DNA of 64,000 bases from Agrocybe praecox. Taxonomy: Eukaryota; Basidiomycota; Agaricomycetes; Agaricales; Agrocybaceae. The notes under the pieces are model-generated. The model did no database searches. It was not told where the DNA came from and saw only the letters and a program-made list of their open reading frames with translations. Where the stretch lies: positions 1,364,001-1,428,000 of the forward strand of contig OZ024845.1 in assembly GCA_964017145.1 (NCBI GenBank), given 5' to 3'. Shown in pieces: positions 22,702 through 33,089 of this stretch (the stretch's first letter is position 1; every line of letters begins with the position of its first letter). The position numbers were made by a program, and so were the translations under genes.

Positions 22702-24621
22702 ATGGATATCAAATCTCTGTTCGAAGTGATGCAACAGATGAAGCTCTTTTCATACATGTGGGGTGAGTACACAAATTATTACAACATTGCTTCCATTCCT
22801 TCGCTCACTACCATTTTGACCTTGGCATATCACAGTCTCTGCAACCATGTTCTTGCTATGTGATAACGTGTCGAGCATTTCCTTGGAGGTCCGTTGAAGT
22901 TTATTTATCTTCGTAGTTTCACATTCTCTGACCCGTTCAATAGTTAAAATATGTTTGGAGGTCCATGTTACAATCCCGCGTTATGGAATAATCGATTTCT
23001 GATATTAACCTGATTAGCTCAAAATGGTCAATACCAAAGGTTATTTATCTTTTCCTAAGATACTATGGGCTTTCCTTCATGATGTGGGTCTTGAGAATAC
23101 AAAAGCATCGCACTCAAAAAATGTCTGACGAACTCCAAGAGTTGATACCCTGGGTCAGTCGCGACCGCAAGCCTAGACAATTTTTCTCTGCTAATTGGAC
23201 ACAATTCTAGTCTTTTCCACTGTACAGCATTCTATATCGGTGTGTAAATCCCCGCTTCCTGCTTTCCAGAGTATCTTACCATCAACAGAGGTTCGAAAGA
23301 TGCATCGAACTTTTCTTCGGCATCGACACTGACATTTAAGTACATTACAGGTGCCACCTATTTTACTGGTCCATTGTCACTGTGTACGAGCTTTTTTCCT
23401 TCGAAAAATAGCGATTATACGCCTGACGTCCAAAAACCTTTAGCGGGGGAACTATGATCCTTTCTTTGACTCTGGATGTGATTCTCTGTGTGAGATTGCA
23501 TGCATTGTACAATCGCAGCAGGTGCAGTAGGTGTCTTCAAGCTCATACACATGTCAAGCCAGTGTCATGCTCATATCAATGAACTAAACTAGTGCTTTGG
23601 TTCCTTTTAACACTATACATCGGTAAGATACCCCTGTATCTCTAAATCTTCTCTCTGGCTGACTTGAATTTACGTAGGAAACCTTGTGGTATGTTCTTTT
23701 CTCTCTCATAAAACCAGATTCTCATCCTTCTATTGCCGTAGTTGCAAATATACGTGGCTGTCGTGATCGGTCTGGATTCTTCAAGGACTATAATCATCGC
23801 GCCTCTAGGTTTACCCCTCCTTGGCTGTCTGGCTAATCCTCACCTAAAGCTGACGCTTCCCGCTTGGTAAATTAGTACATAATCAAAACGCTTGAACTAA
23901 ACAAATTGACAGGATCGCCTCACTAATTGTATCGAGTTCAGTCGGAATATGTCTTTCTCCCACACCCAGTGGTAAATACTGACACAGGTCTCATCAATCC
24001 TTTACTTTCACAGGCATCCATATCGCCCTTTTATTAGTTGCATGTGGCAAGTCGTATATCACCGCAAAACAACTGGGCATCCCTGTGCGCTTCTCCCCTC
24101 TTATGAAGGCGTTGGTGCGAGACGGCATTGCTTATTTTCTGCTACGGTGAGACTCGATTATCTCCTCGTCTGCAACGTTCTCTAATGACCAATTTGACGA
24201 TAGAGCAACCAGTAAACAATCCTTACGTTCCATGCGCCTTCTCATTTGTTGATAATGATATATCCAGTGGCTATATCTCTAACCATCATGAACTTTGTCA
24301 TCGTCCGGGGTCCTTTATTCAGTATGACACGGCCGTAAGCTATCGCCCTCATCCCATTTCGAGTAGACATCTTACTGGAGATCCTGCAGATGGTTCAACG
24401 CCATATATATATCCGTCGTCCGTCATATGTTCTCCGTTTTCCCTCTTCTAATGCTTGACTCTCTTTTTGATCAGGGATGTCATGTCATACTCAACATTCG
24501 ACGGGTCGCTCATCGAGATCACCATGGACTTGGGGACAACTTCCTCTTCGGAGGTCTTGATACGGCACTCACAATCGGGCGAGAATTTCCAGATTCTCAT
24601 GCGAGCACCTCGGAAGCGTAA
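22702..24621 (+). CDS. Multi-pass membrane protein, DUF6533-like (paralogue 3)
   Basis: Predicted integral membrane protein, function unknown. The start MDIKSLFEVMQQ (22702) was chosen because it aligns with the starts of the two minus-strand paralogues; an upstream in-frame ATG at 22567 is possible. Exons run LFSYMW | VSATMFLLCDNVSSISLE | LKYVW | SSKWSIPKVIYLFLRYYG | a 29-nt exon (23211-23239, ILFHCTAFYI). Later come GIHIALLLVACGKSYI, then LGIPVRFSPLMKALVRDGIA (23.99-24.15 kb) and the last exon with GCHVILNIRRVAHRDHHG and FGGLDTALTIG before the stop at 24621. Short exons between 23.25 and 23.99 kb were not all placed. The hydrophobic helices and LVRDG block fit DUF6533 proteins as I remember them. 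It looks like the best-preserved of the three copies. Confidence 0.6.
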
Positions 24622-25458
24622 GGTAATTTGCCTGGTCATTTCGCCATGGCTGATGTATAGACTAAGATGATTGTGGACTGTAATTGTTATGTGTATCTAA
24701 TTCTGGTAGGATCACAAAAGTATGCTCCAGTGCATACATTGCGGTGGCCTATACACCCAGATGGGTTACTCGCACGACTCACAACTGCTTGTCTAGTATT
24801 TATCTAAAATATTTTCTCTCCTTGTACATTGGAAGGCGCTTTATAAATGTTCTCTGAATCAGTGCCCAGGAAACTTCAAACATCAGCTTTGTGCGGCTCT
24901 GGCAACATGACAACAGTTGGCAAGTGATATTGGTGTACGCACAAAAAAGTGCCGTCGCCCTAGTCGGTCGCGTAGGCGAAAGTTTCACACTTCCATACCC
25001 CAGCGCTAAAACCACTGGTACGGGGACAAGTTAAATTAAGCGCCCCTCGTGACCAGGTTCCAGCACATGATCCAGATAAACACTTCCGCATCATATTAAT
25101 ATGATCATTGATCGTTACATTTGTACTGAATGTTGGAGTGTACCTACTTTGAACTTGGAACTAGGATCCTGGAACTTGAGTTATGTACGTACCCTCTTTC
25201 TATCTTCAGATGGAAAAGATATACATTTATTGTATACAGATAGAAGGCCTTTACAACCACTGGGTTGTGATTTGAAATTTCTCTAAGACTAGATTCGAGG
25301 GAGATTTATTGACTTGGCTCGCACTCAGAGAAACATAAGAGATTCTCTCTACAAGCAATGTGCGTACATACCATATCTATCCTAAACATAAATATTCTGA
25401 CCCAGCTTCGATACATTTTCAAATTATCTAAATTTGCGCACATTACAGATCCTTGCTT
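24622..25458. other. Gene-free stretch, upstream of the APH-fold gene
   Basis: No exon chain visible. The last bases before the ATG at 25459 contain an acceptor-like ttacag, so a 5' untranslated intron is possible. Confidence 0.4.
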
Positions 25459-26952
25459 ATGGCGCCTAATTTACAGGAGCAAATATCGATATTGCGTAAG
25501 AAACCATGGGTCAATTTACAAGGTCTGATTGACCACTCAGTTGTCCATATTCACAGTCAGACTTCGAGGAGTCCGACTTGCTCATCTATCTCTTTACTTG
25601 GTCGAGGCAGCTACAACCACGTCTACAAACTAACCTTCACTGATGGAACACAATTAGCTGCTGGCATCCCTAACCAAGATGAAGAAGACTTCGATCCCCA
25701 CGTAAAGGCGTCTGAAATTGCAACAATGAAATTTGTTCGCGAATCAGGGCTGTATCCAGATGTCCCAGTACCAATCGTTCACGCATACGATCTCACATTT
25801 AACAATCTCGCATGCGCACCGTTCGTTCTAATGGACGTCGTTCAAGGGAAGACTTTGCAGGATTTGCGCGATGAGAACGGACGGTATGGACTGGACACGT
25901 TACCCCACGGACAACAACTTTCTATCGTTAAGACACTGGCGAAGCTAAAAGCATCGCTTACCAGGCCTGTACCTTTTGACAAGATCGGAAGCTTGGTCGA
26001 CCCAAAAGATGGCGGGAGACCCTATGTGGGACCCCTCATATCACTCGGGGGGGAATCTTTGGGTGGGCCTTTCAAATCTGTCGATGAACTTTGGCGCTCT
26101 TTTCTGGAGAAGGTCATCCACCACGCCATCAATGACTGGTGTAATCTCGAAGAAGATGAACTTTCAACATCTCTGTCAGAGCCGAGCTGTACTCCACACA
26201 AATTCTCAGAGACATTCCAACTCCTGTCTTCGCTTGTCCCACAATTCGAGATACCACAACCGTATGCATCTTTGGTCCTACACCATCCAGATCTAGCATT
26301 ACGCAACATCTTTTTCGACGAGGCTTCCCTTTCGTCAGACCAGCCAAAGATAATAGGTGTCATTGATTGGGGAGGAGCACAAATTCTCCCACTAATGCTT
26401 ACTGCCCAATATCCCGATGATATCATGACCACGGGTGACGAGCCCTTTCCACGCCCTGAATATCCAGATGAGAATTGGCAGACGATACCCGCTGATTGGA
26501 CCTCCACTGGAAAAGTTTCGGAATGGCCTCAAGCGTTTCGTCGCATAAACGAACCAGTGGACTATGCACCACGCGTCAGTGCAATGATTCGCCGGTTTTA
26601 TCTGCGAACGTACTTCAGTGCATGCTACGCCGAACAGCAGGTTCTACTAAACGGCGATACAGATCTGGCGCGCGCCACTCTATTCGCCGACGCACCATAT
26701 TACTTAAAATTCCATGAGACAATGTGTGGTGGATGGAGGAGTTGGGTCGAACACGCGAGCTGGATACGAGAGACTTACTGGAGGCTGAGGACACTCGCTG
26801 GTCAAAAGAAGGATACAGAAAGCCTAATAATTGGACCAAACGTTTACCGTGTCCTGGTAGAGCCAGCCGTACGCGATTTAGGGATTTTAAACGAGATCAA
26901 AGAGAGGTTCCAGGCCAGAGAAGGAAGAGAGAATGATATGCAAGACGATTAG
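25459..26952 (+). CDS. Aminoglycoside phosphotransferase-domain protein (APH fold)
   Basis: Single-exon gene of about 497 residues; protein-kinase-like small-molecule phosphotransferase fold, substrate unknown. The N-lobe has a glycine-rich loop LLGRGSYNHVYKLTFTDG; the usual ATP-binding Lys region is weak (LAAGIPNQ). EIATMKFVRESG gives the helix with the conserved Glu. The Brenner motif is LHHPDLALRNIFFD (HxDxxxxN with catalytic Asp) and the metal-binding motif is GVIDWGGA. Start ATG is at 25459; the frame is open slightly further upstream without an ATG. It is not closely related to the AIM9-like pseudogene at 5-6 kb. The family is expanded in mushrooms and usually annotated only by domain. 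Confidence 0.85.
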   Translation: MAPNLQEQISILRKKPWVNLQGLIDHSVVHIHSQTSRSPTCSSISLLGRGSYNHVYKLTFTDGTQLAAGIPNQDEEDFDPHVKASEIATMKFVRESGLYPDVPVPIVHAYDLTFNNLACAPFVLMDVVQGKTLQDLRDENGRYGLDTLPHGQQLSIVKTLAKLKASLTRPVPFDKIGSLVDPKDGGRPYVGPLISLGGESLGGPFKSVDELWRSFLEKVIHHAINDWCNLEEDELSTSLSEPSCTPHKFSETFQLLSSLVPQFEIPQPYASLVLHHPDLALRNIFFDEASLSSDQPKIIGVIDWGGAQILPLMLTAQYPDDIMTTGDEPFPRPEYPDENWQTIPADWTSTGKVSEWPQAFRRINEPVDYAPRVSAMIRRFYLRTYFSACYAEQQVLLNGDTDLARATLFADAPYYLKFHETMCGGWRSWVEHASWIRETYWRLRTLAGQKKDTESLIIGPNVYRVLVEPAVRDLGILNEIKERFQAREGRENDMQDD

Positions 26953-27665
26953 TTACTAATGGCAATAGGAATTTTCATCGCACGACGAAGATGAAAGGCC
27001 AGTACAGGTGGCCATAAACATCAAGACATCGAAAATTCCTGCTGTCATTCGTTAATTGTGGGAGCAGGAAGCAGGGATACCATGATCGTGGATTAGACTC
27101 GGAAAAGGAAACATCTTTTATTTGAAGGGCAACTTTCATGATCGAAAGGAATCCATGTGCTGGCGGCGATGAACGGCCACAGCAATGCCTGATGGAAATT
27201 GTCCAAAGATTGTCGTGTAATGTCATTAATTGGAGGATATAAGATACTTGCTTTGCTGTCCAAGATGGGTGGAAGGTCGTGCATTGCCTCTTGTTTACAC
27301 GCTGGGCACTGAGCAGGTCAAGGAGTACTGTTAATACTGCGCAACTTGTTATAGAACCGCGATGACAAACATGGTGGTGATAACAAGGTTATCTGGGAAA
27401 ACAAGGTTTAAATAATATAAGTAAGCAAGACCTGATGTGTCTATCTAGGCCTATCATCTACGTCTATATGTGCTCCAGCAACATGGCCAATATATTTTGC
27501 TTCCAAGTCACAGACGCTTGGAAATGAATACGGCGTCTTCGGCGATGAAAGTTCTTCATATGCTAATAATCGACCGAGATGCTAACGATGATTATTCGGA
27601 ACCACGTGTTCGATGTGGTCAAGTAAATAAGATTGAAACAATAGGCCGGGTGAGATGGCATTGAT
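26953..27665. other. Gene-free stretch between convergent genes
   Basis: Lies between the stop codons of the APH-fold gene and the F-box gene. No motif-bearing frame. Confidence 0.45.
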
Positions 27666-28823
27666 TCAGGAAGGTTTGGAGAAGCGAAGACGGCCGCGAG
27701 ATACGAGGCGTGGAAGATGGTGAGATAACAGACTGGCCACTGCATCTAAATCGACTTTGCCCACAACCTCAAACTCCAAATATTGGAAGTTTGGGAAAAA
27801 ATCACCCCCTAACGCCTCGTCAAAGAAATCCCATCTGTGACCGTACTGGTCTAGTTCCCCTGTCCTCGAAATAACCAACTCAAGCGTTAGATATTTGAAC
27901 AGATGTGGTGGATCAATCTTGCTTATGATCCGTGGCGTCCAAAAGACTCCCTGGCTTTGGTCTGTCTTCGATGAATCCAAGAACCTGTCAATGCGTAAGG
28001 ATTCTAGTATGCGAAAAACGGCCAAAGTTCGATAATTGGGGATGAGAAAAGTGCTTGAGTATAATTTGGCGATTGGGGAGTTGAGTGTGATTCCCGGGCC
28101 CCAAGCAGCGTTGCAGGGTATATATGAGCCAGTAATTCCATCTTCTTCGAAGGATGCCCTGAGATATTGAAGAGTTGCACTATTTGTGGCGCAGATCCTG
28201 GTCACTGCTGGAAGATCGTCCTCGTTGACTGGACCAGCTTCGAATCGAGAAAGAGTGAGCGGTTTTTCAAAGCTGAATATCCAATGCATAAAAATTGTTA
28301 TTCGCAAGTTCCTCAGTCGAAGACTTTTTAAGGAGGAAGGCGACCAATCATCACTGTGGGAGGTATGCTGGCCTTGAGAGACTTTCCAGTCAACGCAATC
28401 CAAGGAAAGATCCTCCAGGCATGGAAAAGCTCGAATGACATCGGTGAGTTCGGAAAAGGTGTCAAAACAGCATTTTAAGAGGTGCATGCGTGTGAGGGTC
28501 GATGATAAAGAGCTGAGAATTGATGCAGGGGATCTGACGGCAAGGATGTGTTCTGTGTTCCGCAATTCGACGCACTTCACATAGCGCATGAGGCCGAAGT
28601 ACGGGGATGATACAGCAGGTATTGTGAAAACGACTCTGCTATTCTTGTCTTCAACTACAAGAGTGCTAAAAAGATAGGGGCGCGCTGCGATAGACCATGA
28701 CTTGCAAACAAGACGACATGATTTTAAGGATTTAGTGTTATGTTGAAGGAAGTTCATAATATGGTCATTCATTTCTTGCGGCAGTTCAAGTCCCAACCGA
28801 TTTCCTTTCTCGTCATGGTTCAT
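27666..28823 (-). CDS. F-box protein
   Basis: Likely substrate receptor of an SCF ubiquitin ligase; target unknown. Single exon of 385 residues. The N-terminal F-box is LPQEMNDHIMNFLQ...LKSCRLVCKSWSIAARPYLF (residues about 13-52), with the usual Leu-Pro start and CxxVCxxW ending. The rest has leucine-rich, LRR-like segments (LSSTLTRMHLLKC, FPCLEDLSLDCVDW, LKSLRLRNLRI, FQYLEFEVVGKV) typical of basidiomycete F-box proteins. A broken inverted relative lies at 17.8-18.65 kb. Confidence 0.85.
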   Translation of the reverse strand: MNHDEKGNRLGLELPQEMNDHIMNFLQHNTKSLKSCRLVCKSWSIAARPYLFSTLVVEDKNSRVVFTIPAVSSPYFGLMRYVKCVELRNTEHILAVRSPASILSSLSSTLTRMHLLKCCFDTFSELTDVIRAFPCLEDLSLDCVDWKVSQGQHTSHSDDWSPSSLKSLRLRNLRITIFMHWIFSFEKPLTLSRFEAGPVNEDDLPAVTRICATNSATLQYLRASFEEDGITGSYIPCNAAWGPGITLNSPIAKLYSSTFLIPNYRTLAVFRILESLRIDRFLDSSKTDQSQGVFWTPRIISKIDPPHLFKYLTLELVISRTGELDQYGHRWDFFDEALGGDFFPNFQYLEFEVVGKVDLDAVASLLSHHLPRLVSRGRLRFSKPS

Positions 28824-29530
28824 CCTATAAAAATTTAAGTAGAAACCAACAGAAGATTATATCGCAACGCACCCAGTCGGCCGAGCCTCGACACATATAG
28901 TATGTGGGTGGTGTTTCTTGTGGTCAAAAATTGGGTGGTTATATGGGATGAGCCCCCTGTACTCAGGGTTCATTTTCTATTGTTTTACCTAGGGTTGAAA
29001 TACATCCGTCCTTCAAACCACGAGTGCTCTTGTAATCAGGCCCCGGCGACAGACACGTAAGATCGTATCCTAAAGAAATGCTTGGTTTAATACGGTTCAA
29101 TACATGTACGGTATAGCTCTAGCGGTGTAGTGTGTACCTAGCAATAGATTCGTTTAGTCGACGCTTGATTCAGGGTGACAGGAATAAGGTTTACTCCAAG
29201 CAATATCATACGTATCTTGGGTCGTACTGCAGCACACTAGAGCGTTTTGTATCTGTTGCTATAAAAGTCAGAAAGATACCTTATTTATGTAACATTTCGC
29301 CACGGCGCATCGTATGTGAGCTTTGAACGTTAACAAGATGCTATAACTGTGCACAGGGCAGTTCAGTGATTAGTGAAATGCGATATGGTTAGGCAGTGCA
29401 TCTGGCTTGCACACAATTACACACCGTCGCGAAAGGCAGAGGCTTTCCGATTAAAGGGTCATGAATGATATTGTTAAGCAATCGACTTCAGGACCTATTT
29501 ACAGCAGAGGAATGTCGCTAGCTTGACCAA
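28824..29530. other. Gene-free stretch
   Basis: Region between the F-box gene start and the SDHAF2 stop. Short frames only, none with a motif. Confidence 0.45.
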
Positions 29531-30059
29531 TCATAGAGCAGGCATCTTGCGGACAACCTTGCCCTCATTCCGCGCATGTACTCTCAGTTTTTCGAGGAGT
29601 GGTGAATCAACCCATCTTTCGGGAGGTGTTCGTTTGTTCGTGGCCCAGTAATAGATATCCCAGTCAGGTTCGTCCAGAAGCTATTGAGTTCAGTATGAGA
29701 AAATACCTGGCGATATTAGACATTTGGCAACACACCTTGTCATATTCTTGCATCTCCTCCACGGTCATACTTTTCAGATTATCTCTGGCAAACGTGCTCA
29801 GTAACAAGTCACTCTCCAACGTCCCACGCTTCCTCGACTGGTATATCAGTCTCGCTCGAAGTGTTTCCGGAGTTTCATTGAATCGAGGTAGGGGTTCGAG
29901 GGCAGCTCCCGCCGGTGTTTGGGTGGAGGCCAAATGCTCAGGTGTATGTGGAAGAGGCCAAGGATCAGCATAGGACATCCGGGGTGTACTCCATAGACTT
30001 TTACGAGAAAATAAAGAAGAACCAGGTAGACGAATGCTTCTGCTTAGATATTTGAACAT
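29531..30059 (-). CDS. SDH5: Succinate dehydrogenase assembly factor 2 (SDHAF2/Sdh5)
   Basis: Mitochondrial matrix factor needed for covalent FAD attachment to the succinate dehydrogenase flavoprotein. Two exons (29736-30059 and 29531-29680) give about 157 residues. A basic Ser/Arg-rich presequence ([20 protein letters not shown]) is followed by the family core: [39 protein letters not shown], then [20 protein letters not shown] after the intron and [14 protein letters not shown] near the end. The RKRG and DxxDxxYW signatures are intact. Confidence 0.95.
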
Positions 30060-30249
30060 TGTATGAACTTGAATGTTGTTCGAAGAGACGACGTTTATTG
30101 ACAGACGCGGTTTGCTGAGTTTGAATGAAACCGGAAAAATAGTTGCCGGTTGCCGGTACGATACACATTAGTACACATTCAAACATTTCAAGTTTAGTAG
30201 TAAGTACTGTAGTACAACGACGAACGTAACAACGTTCTCAAATTTTTCG

Positions 30250-31309
30250 TCAGAAAACATGTCCTCCTCCTGATATGCCAATACGATGTCCAACTCAGCG
30301 AAGATTGTAGTGTTTTGCGAACAAAACTCACCATCAATGAGCATATCAATACCAGTGATATATCTCCCAGCCGCGCTGCAAAGCATCACAACTGGACCCA
30401 TTATCTCTGTCGGGCTTCCCATTCTACCCATCGGATTTCTTTCTTCCCAGACCTTCCTTCCTACAGTTGGGCCCTCACCTTGTGTCATAACGGTATACAT
30501 GAACCCTGGACTAATACTGTTCACCCTAATACCATGCTGTGCCCATTCTGCAGCGAGCGACTGAGTGAGCTGAAGTAAACCTGCCTTGGATACCGCATAT
30601 GCTGATTGCTGAAGCGGGAATAGTGCCTTATGAGCTGCGATAGAAGCTACGAGGACTATACTTCCACCTGACTTCTGACTGATCATATGCCTGGCAACGG
30701 ACCGTGCGCAAAGCCAGGCGCCCATCGTGTTGGTATCCTGTACCATCTTCCATGTTTCCACCGTCATATCTTCCGCCTTGCCGCCTCTGGCTATCCCTGC
30801 AAAGCAGAGTAGAACGTGTATACCACCTAGTTCCTTCGCGGTCTTTTCTACAGCAAATTCTATTTCTTCCTCTTTCGTCACGTCTACGATTTCCTCGAGG
30901 ATCTTTGTGGATGAAAACTCTTCACGGAGAGTCTGTATGGCGTCTTTGGAAGTTTTGAATCGAGAGGCGATATCGAATAAACAAAGGCCTTGTGCGCCGT
31001 GTTCCAGCATTGCACGCGCAGCTTCAATACCTAAATCTCCTGCGCCTCCAGTGACTGATAGAACCACAGCCAAAGTCAATCAACTTCCTCCGAAACTCAC
31101 AGTTTGGCCGCATAATAATGCTTACCGATAACATTGCCGAAGATAGTGAACCTTTCAGTTGCTCTCTCTTTAGGAGGCTTAGAGCTCCTAGGTAAGGCAG
31201 CCGTGAGTGGGTTGTCTTCCGTGGATAGTTTTATGAAGGTTCTCTGTGGCTGCGACATAGAAACTAGTGAGGATGTTTTTCTGATTTCTTTCCGGTACCG
31301 CTTTCTCAT
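30250..31309 (-). CDS. Short-chain dehydrogenase/reductase (SDR, sorbose reductase/arabinitol dehydrogenase-like)
   Basis: NAD(P)-dependent oxidoreductase, possibly acting on a polyol or ketose; substrate is an inference from general resemblance. Three exons (31126-31309, 30332-31054, 30250-30269) give about 308 residues if the upstream ATG is used; the ATG at 31258 (MSQPQRTF) may be the true start. Rossmann motif TGGAGDLG spans the first splice join, followed by the acidic cofactor-binding region LCLFDI, then CFAGIARGG, catalytic Ser in VASIAAH, YAVSK (Tyr and Lys) and NSISPGFMYT. The last exon is only 20 nt and ends the protein with GGGHVF. Confidence 0.9.
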
Positions 31310-31865
31310 GATTCCAACAGTCAGGTCACTTAAATATTCTTCTATGCAAACAATGACGTCTGCTTTGTGAAATCGGTTGCCTATTTATGAGCATGATTTT
31401 CTCACTGTGGGAGTCCGTCTCCGTTAGGTATTATGCTTCCATCTCGTGACTAGCCCAACACATTTAGGTGTGTCGAGGCAACTGCTGTATTCCAAAGATA
31501 AACAAGCATTCACCATTACAGTCGGTGATTACACAAGGCCAGAAACGCCAGAAAGATCCACTCCATGAAGAAAATAGATTTTTTTCACATCTAAATTCAC
31601 AACAGACGACACACTCTCTTTCTGAAGATTTATTGCCCCCACATGTCGTGCGCGAAATGCGCGAGAATAATATAACTATTACAAAGATATTCCCTTATTC
31701 CGCCTAAAGCGGCAAATGCACGGTGAGCATCCGCAATCCAACAAAAAAACCCGTGATGCAGTGGACGGCAATCTTTGAGGAATCCGAAGAGGTTGGAGAA
31801 GAGGGGGTGGCACAATTTTCCAGAAAATATGCAAGCTCCTAAATATATGCTCCAATCCAGTGGAG

Positions 31866-31873
31866 TATATATA
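31866..31873 (+). promoter_or_regulatory. Putative TATA box of the methyltransferase gene
   Basis: TATATATA about 50 bases before the ATG at 31921, in the 611-bp divergent gap between the SDR and the methyltransferase. Position and sequence fit a fungal TATA element; this is an inference. Confidence 0.4.
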
Positions 31874-31920
31874 GGCGATACCGTTGCGAGAGAAAGACAA
31901 ACATTTTTATCCTCCTAATC

Positions 31921-32996
31921 ATGCCCGACATTCACCAAACTGCGCAGAAAGGTTTTGCAACCGGCACGAACGAACTCTATGACCGGTAAGAATCTGTATC
32001 CTGGAATGAAGGTATTGTAATTGATGAACTCTTTGCTCATAGTATCAGGCCGACGTACCAACCGTTCGCATTGGATTACATGCGTAAATCATTGAGAGAA
32101 ACAAAGTCTTTAAATGTCGTCGAGTGAGCAGGGTCTATACAGGTCGATGAACCTTATTCATATACCCATATAAAACAGGATAGGTGCTGGGACGGGTATC
32201 TTTACGCGTGCGGTACTCAAGGACCCTGAATGGAACGTCCTGATAAAAGAACTCAAAGCTTTCGAGCCTAGTCAAGGGATGAGGGATGTTTTCTTCCAAA
32301 CCGTCCCGCAAGATGGTCGAATCTCAATCGCAGAGGGATATTTCGATTCTGTTGAAGTCGATGATGGATGGGCGGACCTCGTCGTCATAGCTCAGGTACC
32401 GTTAAAGATTCAAGCTCAATGAGTCATCCCGATCCAGAAGTTTTTAAATCTCATTCAACACGAACAGGCTTTCCACTGGTGTCCCGATTATAATGCTGCA
32501 TCAATAGAATTTGCGCGTATCCTCAAACCAACTGGAAGCGTTGTTTTCGTCTGGAATTTGGAAGACAGGTGCGTCGTCCGACTTTTCACGGAATGTATCG
32601 GTAGCAGTATAGTAATGGTTGACTTTTGATAGAGATCGTGCCGAGTGGGTTGGCAAGATCAGAGACCTCGTCGAAGTATATGAAAAGGGAGCTCCTCAAT
32701 TTCGACACATGCGCTGGAAAGAAACTTTCGACACGGAAGCTTATCAAAGGCTATTTGAGCCGCCCAAACAAGAGTTGTGGTCGTATCATATAACTGGATC
32801 AAAGGAGTCCGTTGTCGACAGGGCATCCAGCAAGAGTTACATTGCGGTCTTGCCCGACGGCGAAAAGAAAGAGGTTCAGGATAAAATCAGGATAATAATG
32901 GATAAAGACACAAGCAAAGTGTGGATCAACGAGTCGGAGGGCATCTTCGAATATCCATACAAGTCTTATGTGGTTGTCTGTCATAAGAAAGCATAA
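31921..32996 (+). CDS. SAM-dependent methyltransferase (class I)
   Basis: Small-molecule methyltransferase with unknown acceptor. Five exons (31921-31985, 32043-32123, 32179-32395, 32468-32568, 32633-32996) join in phase to about 275 residues. Motif I is VVEIGAGTGIFTRAVL, with the acidic motif II at AFEPSQGMRD, then DLVVIAQAFHWCPD and the motif III-like LKPTGSVVFVWNLED. FATGTNELYDRIRPTYQPFA at the N-terminus is typical of the fungal type 11-like family. It is divergent to the SDR, with a TATA-like element 50 bases before the start. Confidence 0.9.
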
Positions 32997-33089
32997 GGCG
33001 ACGTGGAGTGGGGGCATTAAATAACGTTACATTGCTTCTAAATACATACAAAGGAGGAAAATACAGAGATTTACCCATGAAGGAAATCA

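Noticed and set aside
26022..26507. 161-codon minus-strand frame
   Set aside because: Antisense shadow of the APH-fold gene, whose HxD and IDW motifs lie on the plus strand.
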